A stretch of DNA of 64,000 nt from an uncultured Paracoccaceae bacterium (GTDB lineage Bacteria > Pseudomonadota > Alphaproteobacteria > Rhodobacterales > Rhodobacteraceae): contig CANMYO010000001.1 of the NCBI GenBank assembly GCA_947502145.1, positions 1,728,238 to 1,792,237 on the forward strand. The letters run 5' to 3'. Positions within the stretch are counted from its first letter, which is position 1. Each line of letters begins with the position of its first letter. Below, piece after piece: positions 27,435-36,053 of the stretch. The notes beneath the pieces are model-generated. The model worked only from the letters and a program-made list of their open reading frames with translations, did no database searches and was not told the origin of the DNA. The position numbers and the translations under genes are program-made.

Positions 27435-28969
27435 GCCGGGTGTCCCAGAACAAAATCTGGTAGGGTCACCGCCGCAGCCAGGCTGCCATCTGCGACCAAA
27501 GCAGCGGCTGACGTGATTGCGGGGGCCATGAACCGATCGCCGGTGATTTCAGGCACATCGCGACGCAACACGGCAATCGCAGATTGAAGCGGCGCGCTTG
27601 TCTGCAAAGGTGCGCGGAATGCGATGCCCTGCGCGCCACACAGGGCCTCTACCCCCAAGATCACGTTGAGGTTTGCGTTCATCTGCAAGAGCCGGCGCGC
27701 AGCGTGGGCTGCCATGCTGACGTGGTCTTCCTGATTGGCAGAGGTCGGCGTGCTGTCTGTACTGCAAGGATTGGCAAGGTGCTTGTTCTCGCTCATCAAT
27801 GCGGCGGTCGTGACTTCGGCGATCATCAGGCCGGAGTTCAGGCCCGGGTCCGGGGTCAGGAACGGGGGCAAGTCAAACGACAGGGTCGGATCGACCATGA
27901 GCGCGACTCGGCGCTGGGCGATGGCCCCGATCTCTGACAGGGCAATCGCAATTTGATCGGCGGCAAAGGCAACCGGTTCGGCGTGGAAGTTGCCGCCAGA
28001 GACGATGAGCCCTTCGTCTACTAGGACCAGCGGATTGTCCGTCACGGCGTTTGCCTCGACTTCGAGTGTGCGGCCAGCAAAGTGCAGCAGATCCATGGCT
28101 GCGCCGGTGACCTGCGGCTGGCACCGGATGCAATAGGGGTCTTGTACACGGGAGTCGCCGTCGCGATGGCTTTCGCGGATGGCCGACCCGGCCATCAGGG
28201 CGCGCTGGGCATTGGCCACCGCGATCTGCCCGGCGTGCCCGCGGAGACTGTGGACCCGGTCTTGCAGCGGTGCGGTTGATCCCATAATCGCATCGGTCGA
28301 GAGGGCGCAGGTCAGGACCGATGTTGCTGCGTTGCGCCACGCCCCCCACAGCCCGACAAGGGCGCAAGCGGTTGAAAACTGCGTGCCATTGATCAGAGCC
28401 AACCCTTCTTTCGCGTCAAGCGCGATGGGAGAGAGGTTTGCAGCGGCAAGCGCGGCGGTGGCCGGCATTCGCCTGTCGCCAAACAGTGCTTCGCCGTCGC
28501 CAATCATGGCTGCGGCCATGTGGGCCAGAGGTGCGAGATCGCCGGAGGCACCCACCGAACCCTGACTTGGGATCAGCGGTGTCACGCCCTTCGCCAACAT
28601 CTCTTCGATCATCCTGACTGTCGAAAGGCGCACGCCAGAGGCGCCGCGCCCAAGCGACAAGAGTTTCAGCACCATCATCAGGCGTGTCGTGGGAACATCA
28701 AGAGGCGCGCCGACGCCGCAGCAATGGGACAAAACGAGGTTGCGTTGCAGCACGGCGACATCTGCGGCTGCAATCTTTACGCTGGCCAATTTGCCAAAGC
28801 CGGTATTCACGCCGTAGATCGGGTCTGCCCCTGCTGCGGCGCGTGCGACAAGCTTTGCGGCCGCGTTGATGTCGCCATGGCTTGACCGATCAAGGCGAAC
28901 CGGATGGGCATTGGCCCAGATGTCTTGCAGTTGTGCCAGTGTCACGATGCCGGGGGTGAGAGTGATCAT
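27431..28969 (-). CDS. hutH: Histidine ammonia-lyase
   Basis: A 512-residue lyase releasing ammonia from histidine to give urocanate. The Ala-Ser-Gly triad at 141-143 ([14 protein letters not shown]) cyclises to the MIO electrophile. [12 protein letters not shown] and NQEDHVSM are other active-site segments. The start at 28969 overlaps the hutI stop by four bases; the longer open frame to 29059 lies within hutI and was not used. Confidence 0.97.
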   Translation of the reverse strand: MITLTPGIVTLAQLQDIWANAHPVRLDRSSHGDINAAAKLVARAAAGADPIYGVNTGFGKLASVKIAAADVAVLQRNLVLSHCCGVGAPLDVPTTRLMMVLKLLSLGRGASGVRLSTVRMIEEMLAKGVTPLIPSQGSVGASGDLAPLAHMAAAMIGDGEALFGDRRMPATAALAAANLSPIALDAKEGLALINGTQFSTACALVGLWGAWRNAATSVLTCALSTDAIMGSTAPLQDRVHSLRGHAGQIAVANAQRALMAGSAIRESHRDGDSRVQDPYCIRCQPQVTGAAMDLLHFAGRTLEVEANAVTDNPLVLVDEGLIVSGGNFHAEPVAFAADQIAIALSEIGAIAQRRVALMVDPTLSFDLPPFLTPDPGLNSGLMIAEVTTAALMSENKHLANPCSTDSTPTSANQEDHVSMAAHAARRLLQMNANLNVILGVEALCGAQGIAFRAPLQTSAPLQSAIAVLRRDVPEITGDRFMAPAITSAAALVADGSLAAAVTLPDFVLGHPA

Positions 28970-30162
28970 GACAGTGCGCCGCCAAAAATGCGGGAATGGA
29001 GAGGGTTGAATCCGATCCGATAGGCAAGCTCTGCCGGGTGCTGAATGTTCCAGACGCACAGGTCGGCCCGTCCACCCGGAATGATACGACCATGATCCGA
29101 TGCGCCCAATGCCTTCGCAGCATGGGCTGTGACACCTAAGAGCGCTTCAAGCGGGGTCATGCGAAACAATGTGCAGGCCATGTTCATTGTCAGCAAGATG
29201 GAGGTGAGCGGCGATGAACCGGGGTTGCAATCAGTTGCCAGGGCAATTGGTACGCCTGCATCGCGCAAAGCCTGGACCGGAGGCAATTGCGTCTCATTGA
29301 GTGTGTAGTATGCGCCGGGCAGAAGAACGGCAGACGTGCCGACTGCGGCCATGGCCTGCGCATCAGATATGGTGGCGTATTCCAGGTGATCTGCACTCAG
29401 GGCAGCGTATTTCGCGGCCAGTTGCGTGCCGCCAGAGTTCGTCAGTTGTTCCGCATGCAGTTTGACAGGCAGGCCAAGTTCGCGCGCCACATCAAAAAGC
29501 GGAGCCAGTTGCGCGGGGGTAAATGCGATCCCTTCGCAGAACCCGTCCACCGCATCGACGAGTCGCTGCGCATGCGCGGCCCGCAACGCGGGGATGCAGG
29601 TTTCGGATATATATGTTTCTGGATCGGATATGCTTTCCGCAGGCACAGCATGTGCGCCCAGAAAACTGGTTCTGACGGTGATGGGCCGTTCCTGTGCGAT
29701 CCGGCGCGCAACGCGCAGCATCTTCAGTTCGGAATCATGGTCGAGGCCATAGCCCGATTTGATCTCAACCAGCGTAACACCCTCGGCGATCAGCGCGTCC
29801 ACACGCGGCAGGGCATCTGCAAGCAGTGTTTCTTCGGTTGCGGTGCGTGTTGCGGTCACTGTTGAGAGGATGCCTCCGCCTGCTTTGGCGATCTCTGCAT
29901 AGCTTGCCCCGTTCAGACGCATTTCAAATTCCGCTGCGCGATTGCCGCCATGCACAATATGTGTGTGGCAGTCGATCAGGCCGGGGGTGATACATTTGCC
30001 TGCTAAGTCATGACGCGGCAATACATCGACGCTATCCGGGATATCGGCCGTTGGTCCGACCCAGACAATTTTGTCATCGCGGATTGCGATGGCCCCATCA
30101 GGGATCATCCCAAAATCGTTATTTCCCTTCAGGGTCACAATCAAAGCGTTGGTGAGCAGCAT
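28966..30162 (-). CDS. hutI: Imidazolonepropionase
   Basis: A 398-residue amidohydrolase opening the imidazolone ring to N-formimidoyl-glutamate. The metal motif [15 protein letters not shown] follows the N-terminal beta sandwich; KLHAEQL and [10 protein letters not shown] are later metal and substrate motifs. The ATG at 30162 was chosen over upstream codons because homologues begin near this hydrophobic strand and the region beyond holds the promoter. It heads the leftward hut operon. Confidence 0.95.
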   Translation of the reverse strand: MLLTNALIVTLKGNNDFGMIPDGAIAIRDDKIVWVGPTADIPDSVDVLPRHDLAGKCITPGLIDCHTHIVHGGNRAAEFEMRLNGASYAEIAKAGGGILSTVTATRTATEETLLADALPRVDALIAEGVTLVEIKSGYGLDHDSELKMLRVARRIAQERPITVRTSFLGAHAVPAESISDPETYISETCIPALRAAHAQRLVDAVDGFCEGIAFTPAQLAPLFDVARELGLPVKLHAEQLTNSGGTQLAAKYAALSADHLEYATISDAQAMAAVGTSAVLLPGAYYTLNETQLPPVQALRDAGVPIALATDCNPGSSPLTSILLTMNMACTLFRMTPLEALLGVTAHAAKALGASDHGRIIPGGRADLCVWNIQHPAELAYRIGFNPLHSRIFGGALS

Positions 30163-30199
30163 CAATTGACTCGCTTGATAAACTTTGCGCTTGATGGTT

Positions 30200-30215
30200 T
30201 TATGTATGCACATAA
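30200..30215. promoter_or_regulatory. Candidate HutC operator between divergent hut arms
   Basis: TTATGT-ATGC-ACATAA has perfect 6-base arms. It lies between the hutI start (30162) and the hutF start (30236), the only intergenic space shared by the two arms. HutC itself is encoded downstream of hutF, so this is the expected repressor site, but I did not match it to a proven consensus. Confidence 0.5.
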
Positions 30216-30235
30216 TAATTTGTCAAGAGAGAGCT

Positions 30236-31600
30236 ATGCAGACGATCTGGGCAGCGCAGGCACTATTGCCCGCGGGTTGGGCGAGTGAGGTTCGCGTTGA
30301 AATTGGGGCGGACGGTCGCATTGCGTCTGTTCAGACCAACCAGCCGCAGGAAGGCGTGCGGGTTGGGTTGTTGTTGCCTGCGCCGGCCAATGTCCACAGC
30401 CATGCGTTTCAACGCGCAATGGCAGGGCTGACTGAATCCCGCGGCCAGGACAAAACAGATAGTTTCTGGACATGGCGACGGCTGATGTACCAATTCCTTG
30501 ACCGGCTGACCCCGGATCAGGTTGGCGCGATTGCTGCGTTTGTTCAGATGGAAATGCTGGAGGCCGGCTATTCCGCATGCGGTGAATTTCATTACCTGCA
30601 CCACCAGCCCGGTGGGCGGCGTTACGACAATTTGGCGGAAATGTCTGCGCAGATAGCAGCAGCGGCGGATACGACGGGCATTGGTCTGTGCCTTTTGCCG
30701 GTTCACTACGAATTCGGTGGCTGCGACCGGCGGCCCCTGGCGGGTGGGCAATTGCGATTTGGCAGCGGATTCGATGCATTTCTGAAACTCCACGCAGCTG
30801 CGGCAGTCCCTGTTGCCGCACTGGGTGATGATGCGCAGTTGGCGGTAGCAGCGCATTCGCTCAGGGCAGTGTCACCGGACGATCTGCGATCTTTCAGCGC
30901 ACATTTCCCCGATGGTCCGATCCACATGCATTTGGCTGAACAGTTGGCCGAGGTTGAGGATGTCAAGCACCACATGGGCGCGCGCCCGGTCCAATGGGTG
31001 TTGGAAAATATGCCGATCGATGAACGGTGGTGCATGATCCATTGCACACAGATGACGGGCGATGAAACGCGACGGCTCGCCAGGACGGGCGCGGTTGCCG
31101 GGCTGTGCCCAATCACCGAGAGCAGCCTTGGGGATGGGATATTTGATTGTCGCCGCTGGCTGCAGAGTCAGGGGGCCATCGGTGTTGGATCAGATAGCAA
31201 TATCCGCATCTCGCTGACTGAAGAGTTGCGGACGCTGGAGTATTCGCAGCGCTTGCGCGATCACCACCGTGCGGTTCTTGCTGGTGCAGAAAAATCGACC
31301 GGTCGAAACCTGTTTGAAGAGGTTTTGCGCGGGGGGGCGACTGCCATTGGTCGAAACGCTGGCAAAATCGCAGTCGGGTGCTGGGCGGATGTGCTGGCCT
31401 TGGACACCGGGTCTGTGCATATGTGGGACCGGCACGGGGATGCAGCGCTTGATAGCTGGATTTTTGCCGGTGACGATCGCGTTGTCCAAGAGGTTTGGTC
31501 TGCAGGGAGGCACGTGGTACAGCAGGGCCAACATGTGTTGCGATCCCAAATCGCGGCGCGATTCAAGCAGGTTCTGACGGCCTTGAGGGACGCCCTATGA
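30236..31600 (+). CDS. hutF: Formimidoylglutamate deiminase
   Basis: A 454-residue amidohydrolase that converts formimidoyl-glutamate to formylglutamate plus ammonia; HutG then finishes the pathway. The motif NVHSHAFQRAMAG (HxH metal site), MHLAEQ and the later GVGSDSNIRIS (catalytic Asp region) are characteristic. The ATG at 30236 has AGAGAG upstream. The stop overlaps the hutC start (ATGA). Confidence 0.95.
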   Translation: MQTIWAAQALLPAGWASEVRVEIGADGRIASVQTNQPQEGVRVGLLLPAPANVHSHAFQRAMAGLTESRGQDKTDSFWTWRRLMYQFLDRLTPDQVGAIAAFVQMEMLEAGYSACGEFHYLHHQPGGRRYDNLAEMSAQIAAAADTTGIGLCLLPVHYEFGGCDRRPLAGGQLRFGSGFDAFLKLHAAAAVPVAALGDDAQLAVAAHSLRAVSPDDLRSFSAHFPDGPIHMHLAEQLAEVEDVKHHMGARPVQWVLENMPIDERWCMIHCTQMTGDETRRLARTGAVAGLCPITESSLGDGIFDCRRWLQSQGAIGVGSDSNIRISLTEELRTLEYSQRLRDHHRAVLAGAEKSTGRNLFEEVLRGGATAIGRNAGKIAVGCWADVLALDTGSVHMWDRHGDAALDSWIFAGDDRVVQEVWSAGRHVVQQGQHVLRSQIAARFKQVLTALRDAL

Positions 31601-32298
31601 ATACCCCGACATTCCGCAATTGGCAGAGCGTGCAGAGCGAGGTCTTGCGTCGCATTCATGCGCGGGAATGGAAACCCGGCGATCTTATTCCCAACGAAGC
31701 CGCATTGGCATTGGAATTCGGCTGTGCGCGCACCACGGTCAACCGCGCGCTACAGGCGGTTGCGGAGACGGGATTACTTGATCGGCGTCGCAAGGCGGGA
31801 ACGCGGGTTGCACAACAGCCGGTTGCAAAGGCAACGCTGGATATTGCGGTGATCCGCGCGGAGATCGAAGAGCGTGCCCAGAAGTATGGCTATCAGTTGA
31901 TCGCGCGCCAGATGGACGTTCCGCCAGCTGCGATCAGCGGTGCGATGCGGACAAGCGCAACGGTGCAGCTTTTGCATATTCGCGCGTTGCACCTCGCTGA
32001 TGATGCGCCTTACGCGCTTGAAAATCGCTGGATAAACACCGGTGTTGCCACTGCCGCAGCCAAGGTCGCCTTTGACACGATCAGTGCAAATGAGTGGCTA
32101 TTGCAGCATGTCCCTTATACCCATGGCGAAATCGCGTTTTCTGCCAATTGTGCGACCAAAATGGACAGCGAAGTACTTAATTGTCCATTGGGGAGCGCGC
32201 TGTTCACAATTGACCGACTGACGTGGGACAAAGATGCGGCAGTGACAAAAGTTCGCATCCTTTTTGCACCCGGTCATCAGTTGCGCACCGGCATATAG
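31597..32298 (+). CDS. hutC: HutC, GntR-family repressor of histidine utilisation
   Basis: A 233-residue protein with an N-terminal GntR winged helix (WQSVQSEVLRRI...NEAALALEFGCARTTVNRALQAV). A C-terminal UTRA-type effector domain follows (about 85-230). Members of this group bind urocanate as inducer. It is coupled to hutF and faces the divergent hut operon, consistent with autoregulated control of both arms. Confidence 0.93.
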   Translation: MNTPTFRNWQSVQSEVLRRIHAREWKPGDLIPNEAALALEFGCARTTVNRALQAVAETGLLDRRRKAGTRVAQQPVAKATLDIAVIRAEIEERAQKYGYQLIARQMDVPPAAISGAMRTSATVQLLHIRALHLADDAPYALENRWINTGVATAAAKVAFDTISANEWLLQHVPYTHGEIAFSANCATKMDSEVLNCPLGSALFTIDRLTWDKDAAVTKVRILFAPGHQLRTGI

Positions 32299-32344
32299 CT
32301 GGTGCGGGCAGCTTAGAGGCCCGGTCCCTCAATTAACCGTCGTT

Positions 32345-32371
32345 GCGTGACGCGCGGGGGGCGCGTCACGC
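32345..32371. terminator. Hairpin between convergent hutC and proW, probable bidirectional terminator
   Basis: GCGTGACGCGC and GCGCGTCACGC form a perfect 11-bp stem around a GGGGG loop in the 81-base gap between two converging stop codons. No T-run follows on either side, so termination may be partial or Rho-assisted. Confidence 0.6.
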
Positions 32372-32379
32372 GGTTGTCG

Positions 32380-33894
32380 CTATTTGGCCTGGTTGCTTTT
32401 ACCCGCGACGATCCTGTCTAGGATCAATGCGCAGAACAGGATGGCCAGACCTGCAAGGATCCCTTGCCCGGCCGCTGCGTATTGCAGTGCTTCCAGCACG
32501 TCTTCGCCCAGACCCTTTGCGCCAATCAGTGAGGCGACAACAACCATTGCGAGCGAAAGCAGAATGGTCTGGTTCACACCAGCCATGATCGTGCGTGCCG
32601 CCAGTGGCAGGTCAACACGCCAAAGCAGGTATCGTGGGGTGGCACCAAAGGCCAAAGCGGCCTCGCGCACCGTTTCGGGCACCTGCTGCAGGCCAAGCAC
32701 CGTGAAGCGGATGACCGGTGGGCTGCCAAAGATCATGGTTGCAACGACCCCAGCGGGTTTGCCCGAGCCAATAAAGGCGACAACCGGGATCAAGTAAACG
32801 AAGGAGGGCATTGACTGCATGAAGTCCAGGATCGGGCGAACCACGCCAAATACTTTTGGACGCCGGGCACAGAAAATGCCCAATGGGATGCCAAGCGTGA
32901 TCGAAATCAGGGCTGCGGCGCCCAAGAGGGCCACCGTCGTCATCGCCTTTTCCCAGAAGTCCAGCAGGCCCAGATAGGCGAGCGCGGCACCTGTGAAGAT
33001 CGCTACGCGGGCACCAGCTGACAGATAGGCCAGCATGATGATGACCATCCCTACGACCGGCCAAGGTGTTTGAACAAGGACAACCTCAATCGCGTCCAGC
33101 AGGCTGCGCATGCCGAAAGTCAATGAATCAAAGAACCCGCGACCACTGGTTTTGGTCCAGTCGAACACCGCCTGTACGCCGTCACCGACGTTGAGCCGCC
33201 AGTCCCGATTTGTGGGAAAAGTTCCCAAAATCTCAAAGGCGTCAGGGCGGGAAAATTTGATCGTCGACAGGGTAACGACGGCTGCCATGAACACAAAGGC
33301 AATCGCCGCCCGGGTCTGGGACCATCCAGAGGTGACGTTCCGGTCTGAACGCCACCGGGCAAACTGCCCCTCAAGCGTCCAGTTGGCGAGAGCGGCGACC
33401 GCACCTTTTATGGCCAGCAGCATCAATATACCGACAATGACATAGGTGACTCCACCCGCTGCGGCGGCATCGCTTGCCCCCTGCGCATCAGCCAAGGCAA
33501 CCTCGAGCGATTCAGCCGCGCGTTTGAGCGCGTCAAGCGAACTTGCACCGCTTTCCTCAGCGGCAGCAATTTGTTCCCGACGCAGGGCCAGCGTTTCGGT
33601 GATGCTTTCCGCGCGCAACCGCAGTTCGCGCCCCAAGTCACCAAACAAGCCGCGGCCAATTTGAATATAGGCAAGCGATTCAAGTAGCAGCACGCCCAGA
33701 AACCAGGACCAGATCCCGCGGGCGCCGAACCAGATCGGCCCCAAGATCGCGGCGGCCCAGTTCAGCGTCATGCTGTAGCCGGGCGCTTGCATCATATGCG
33801 CAAACACGCGGCGGTAGTAGGGTTTGTTGGTTTCGACGAAGGTGTCGATAAGCCCATTCATGCGGTCCATCGTATCGGTATTCACTTCGGTCAT
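32380..33894 (-). CDS. proW: Betaine-type ABC importer permease (ProW family) with long N-terminal region
   Basis: A permease of about 504 residues. The last 280 form the usual ProW/OpuAB core, with GATPRYLLWRVDLPLAARTIMAGVNQT as the ATPase-contact loop. Ahead of it lie extra membrane segments and a charged, probably coiled helix (LRAESITETLALRREQIAAA...DALKRAAESLEVALADAQ, about 90-140) absent from E. coli ProW (354 residues). The ATG at 33894 was preferred; a GTG three codons upstream directly abuts the proV stop. It is last in the GcvT-fusion, proX, proV, proW operon. Confidence 0.92.
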   Translation of the reverse strand: MTEVNTDTMDRMNGLIDTFVETNKPYYRRVFAHMMQAPGYSMTLNWAAAILGPIWFGARGIWSWFLGVLLLESLAYIQIGRGLFGDLGRELRLRAESITETLALRREQIAAAEESGASSLDALKRAAESLEVALADAQGASDAAAAGGVTYVIVGILMLLAIKGAVAALANWTLEGQFARWRSDRNVTSGWSQTRAAIAFVFMAAVVTLSTIKFSRPDAFEILGTFPTNRDWRLNVGDGVQAVFDWTKTSGRGFFDSLTFGMRSLLDAIEVVLVQTPWPVVGMVIIMLAYLSAGARVAIFTGAALAYLGLLDFWEKAMTTVALLGAAALISITLGIPLGIFCARRPKVFGVVRPILDFMQSMPSFVYLIPVVAFIGSGKPAGVVATMIFGSPPVIRFTVLGLQQVPETVREAALAFGATPRYLLWRVDLPLAARTIMAGVNQTILLSLAMVVVASLIGAKGLGEDVLEALQYAAAGQGILAGLAILFCALILDRIVAGKSNQAK

Positions 33895-33903
33895 GTTTTT
33901 CAC

Positions 33904-34953
33904 TCAACTCTGGCTGTCTTGGATGGCGCGGATCAGTCCGGCGCGATTGATGACCCCAACGGTCTTGCCGTTTTCACGCACGGCGACGATGCCGTGCCCT
34001 TCCACGCAAAGGCCCATAAGGTCGTTGAGATCCATGCTCGGATGCGCCTTTTGCGCGTCCTTGGGCAGATCGCCGTGCTTTGCCTCAAATTCATCGACAG
34101 GCTTCATCACGGAATGCGCAAAGATCATGTCCAGCTTTGAAATGCCGGCGACAAAGTCCGAGACGTATTCGTCAACCGGATTGAGGATGATCTCTTCCGG
34201 GGTGCCGATCTGAACGATGCGCCCATCTTTCATGATTGCGATCCGATGGCCGATGCGGATCGCTTCATCCAGATCGTGGGTGATGAACATCGTGGTTTTG
34301 TTCAACTTGCCGCTCAGTTCCATGAACTGATCCTGCAACTGCTTGCGGATCAGCGGGTCGAGCGCCGAGAATGGTTCGTCCATCAGCAGGATTTCGGGAT
34401 CAGACGCAATGGCACGCGCAAGGCCAACACGTTGTTGCATCCCGCCTGACAACTCGTGCGCGTATTTGTCTTCCCAACCGGTCAGTTCCACAAGCTCCAG
34501 AACACGATCGGCTTCTTCCCAACGCTTGCCTTTGCCGGTGCCCCTGATTTCCAAAGGCATCGCGACATTGTCCCGCACGGTGCGGTGCGGCATCAGGCCA
34601 AAGTTCTGAAATACCATGGCAACGCGTCGGTTGCGCAGGTCCCTGAGCTTTTCGGGAGAGAGCCCCATCACGTCCTCGCCACCGATACGAATTTCGCCAG
34701 CTGTCGGTTCCAACAGCCGGTTTACATGCCGCACAAGCGTAGATTTGCCGGAGCCGGAAAGGCCCATCACACAAAACAGTTCGCCTTTTGCAATTTGAAA
34801 GTTTGCGTCAGCAACACCGACGACACATTCGAACTTGGACAGAATTTCCGCCTTGCCCAGGCCCTCGGAGCGGATTGCGGCCAACGCCTCGTTGGCGCGG
34901 TTTCCGAATATTTTCCAGACACCTTTCGCATCAATGAACGCGTCATCAGTCAT
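33904..34953 (-). CDS. proV: Betaine-type ABC importer ATPase with CBS domain (ProV family)
   Basis: A 349-residue ATPase. Walker A is GLSGSGKST, signature LSGGMQQRVGLARA, Walker B ILLMDEPFSALDP, and switch FITHDLDEA. A C-terminal CBS-like segment (about 285-345, GHGIVAVRENGKTVGVINRAGLI) senses ionic strength in OpuA-type systems. AGGAAAT stands eight bases before the ATG at 34953. The upstream in-frame ATG at 34986 falls close to the hairpin and is less likely. Confidence 0.93.
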   Translation of the reverse strand: MTDDAFIDAKGVWKIFGNRANEALAAIRSEGLGKAEILSKFECVVGVADANFQIAKGELFCVMGLSGSGKSTLVRHVNRLLEPTAGEIRIGGEDVMGLSPEKLRDLRNRRVAMVFQNFGLMPHRTVRDNVAMPLEIRGTGKGKRWEEADRVLELVELTGWEDKYAHELSGGMQQRVGLARAIASDPEILLMDEPFSALDPLIRKQLQDQFMELSGKLNKTTMFITHDLDEAIRIGHRIAIMKDGRIVQIGTPEEIILNPVDEYVSDFVAGISKLDMIFAHSVMKPVDEFEAKHGDLPKDAQKAHPSMDLNDLMGLCVEGHGIVAVRENGKTVGVINRAGLIRAIQDSQS

Positions 34954-34990
34954 GATATTTCCTATTCTTTGGGCAAACGTCGCCAAAAGC

Positions 34991-35013
34991 CCCCGGCGAA
35001 ACTTTCGCCGGGG
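34991..35013 (-). other. Intercistronic hairpin between proX and proV
   Basis: CCCCGGCG and CGCCGGGG, extendable by A-T pairs, form a stem of 8-10 pairs in the 104-base gap. On the transcribed strand it is followed by GGCTTTT, so it may act as a weak terminator or stabiliser that raises ProX over ProVW. Confidence 0.65.
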
Positions 35014-35057
35014 AGTTCAGGGAGAGTCTTAGTTGGTTCGATCTGGCCGCAGCCGGA

Positions 35058-36023
35058 TCAGTTGAGGCCGAGCCAACCGTCAACGATGTCGCCGTTTTCG
35101 GCGATCCACGATGACACTACGGCCTCGATCTCGCCGCCTTGCACAACGACTTCGTAGGTGAGCTTTGACAGTTCATCAGCGCTCATGTCGATTGCGGTCA
35201 GGAAGGAAGCGGCGGCGGGATTGCGTTCTTCCAGAGAGTTGGAATGTGCCACACGGACGGTTTTCACCTCATCACCTGTCATGATCGACGAGTTTTCAAA
35301 CCAGTTTGCGTCTTCATCAGGTGTTTTGATGTTGTATGCTGCAGCGTCATACTCTGGCTCTTCCAGAATGGTGACTGGATAAAGCGCATGGACGTAGTGC
35401 GGTTTGTAGCAATAGAAAACGACGCCTTGCTCAGCTGCGATCGCATCCTTGAGGCGCGCGTAAAAGACCGCTTCGTCTTCGGTTGTCGGTTCGAGGAAGG
35501 TGTCGATGCCGTAATCGCGGGACTTCACCAGGTGGACGTTGGTTGATGCCCAACCGGATGCGCCGACCCAGATTTCGCCCTTGCCATCGCCGTTGGTGTC
35601 AAAGAGTTCCTGACCTTCTGGCGTCGCGAGATCAAAAACAGACGAGATGTTGTGCTTTTCTACCATGTAGTTTGGTACACAGAATCCCGAACGCCCTTCG
35701 TATGCGCCGTCTGACAGGGACACAGTGCCAGCACCATCAACAAACTTGTCGGTGAAGGACGACTGGTTGGGCAGCCAGACGTCAGGGTGAACATCAATGT
35801 CCCCACGTCCACCGTCCATGGCTTCGAAGATAACGGCGTTTGCGCCCGGCGCGTAGCCGACTTCGCCGCCAAGCCGGGTTTCAATGACCTGGCCGATCAG
35901 GTTCGCCATGATTTTTGCACCGGGCCAGCTTGGCTCACCAATCATGACCTTTTCCTGCGCGTGGACTGCGCCGGCAGCCAGCACGGCCGCTGTGCAAAGT
36001 AAGGCAACTTTGGTTAGTTTCAT
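35058..36023 (-). CDS. proX: Betaine-type ABC importer, periplasmic binding protein (ProX/OpuAC family)
   Basis: A 321-residue protein whose signal peptide ends at about VHA-QE. The mature sequence begins KVMIGEPSWPGAKIMANLIG, the OpuAC-type start, with tryptophans (SWPG, DVWLPNQ, GASGWAS) suited to an aromatic cage for quaternary amines. DTNGDGKGE resembles a calcium-binding loop. The ATG at 36023 has GGAGATCA upstream. It is 30 bases behind a demethylase-like fusion gene, so the ligand is probably an N-methylated compound such as glycine betaine or a relative. Confidence 0.92.
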   Translation of the reverse strand: MKLTKVALLCTAAVLAAGAVHAQEKVMIGEPSWPGAKIMANLIGQVIETRLGGEVGYAPGANAVIFEAMDGGRGDIDVHPDVWLPNQSSFTDKFVDGAGTVSLSDGAYEGRSGFCVPNYMVEKHNISSVFDLATPEGQELFDTNGDGKGEIWVGASGWASTNVHLVKSRDYGIDTFLEPTTEDEAVFYARLKDAIAAEQGVVFYCYKPHYVHALYPVTILEEPEYDAAAYNIKTPDEDANWFENSSIMTGDEVKTVRVAHSNSLEERNPAAASFLTAIDMSADELSKLTYEVVVQGGEIEAVVSSWIAENGDIVDGWLGLN

Positions 36024-36053
36024 ATTGATCTCCATTGTTGGGTTTTCAGATGT

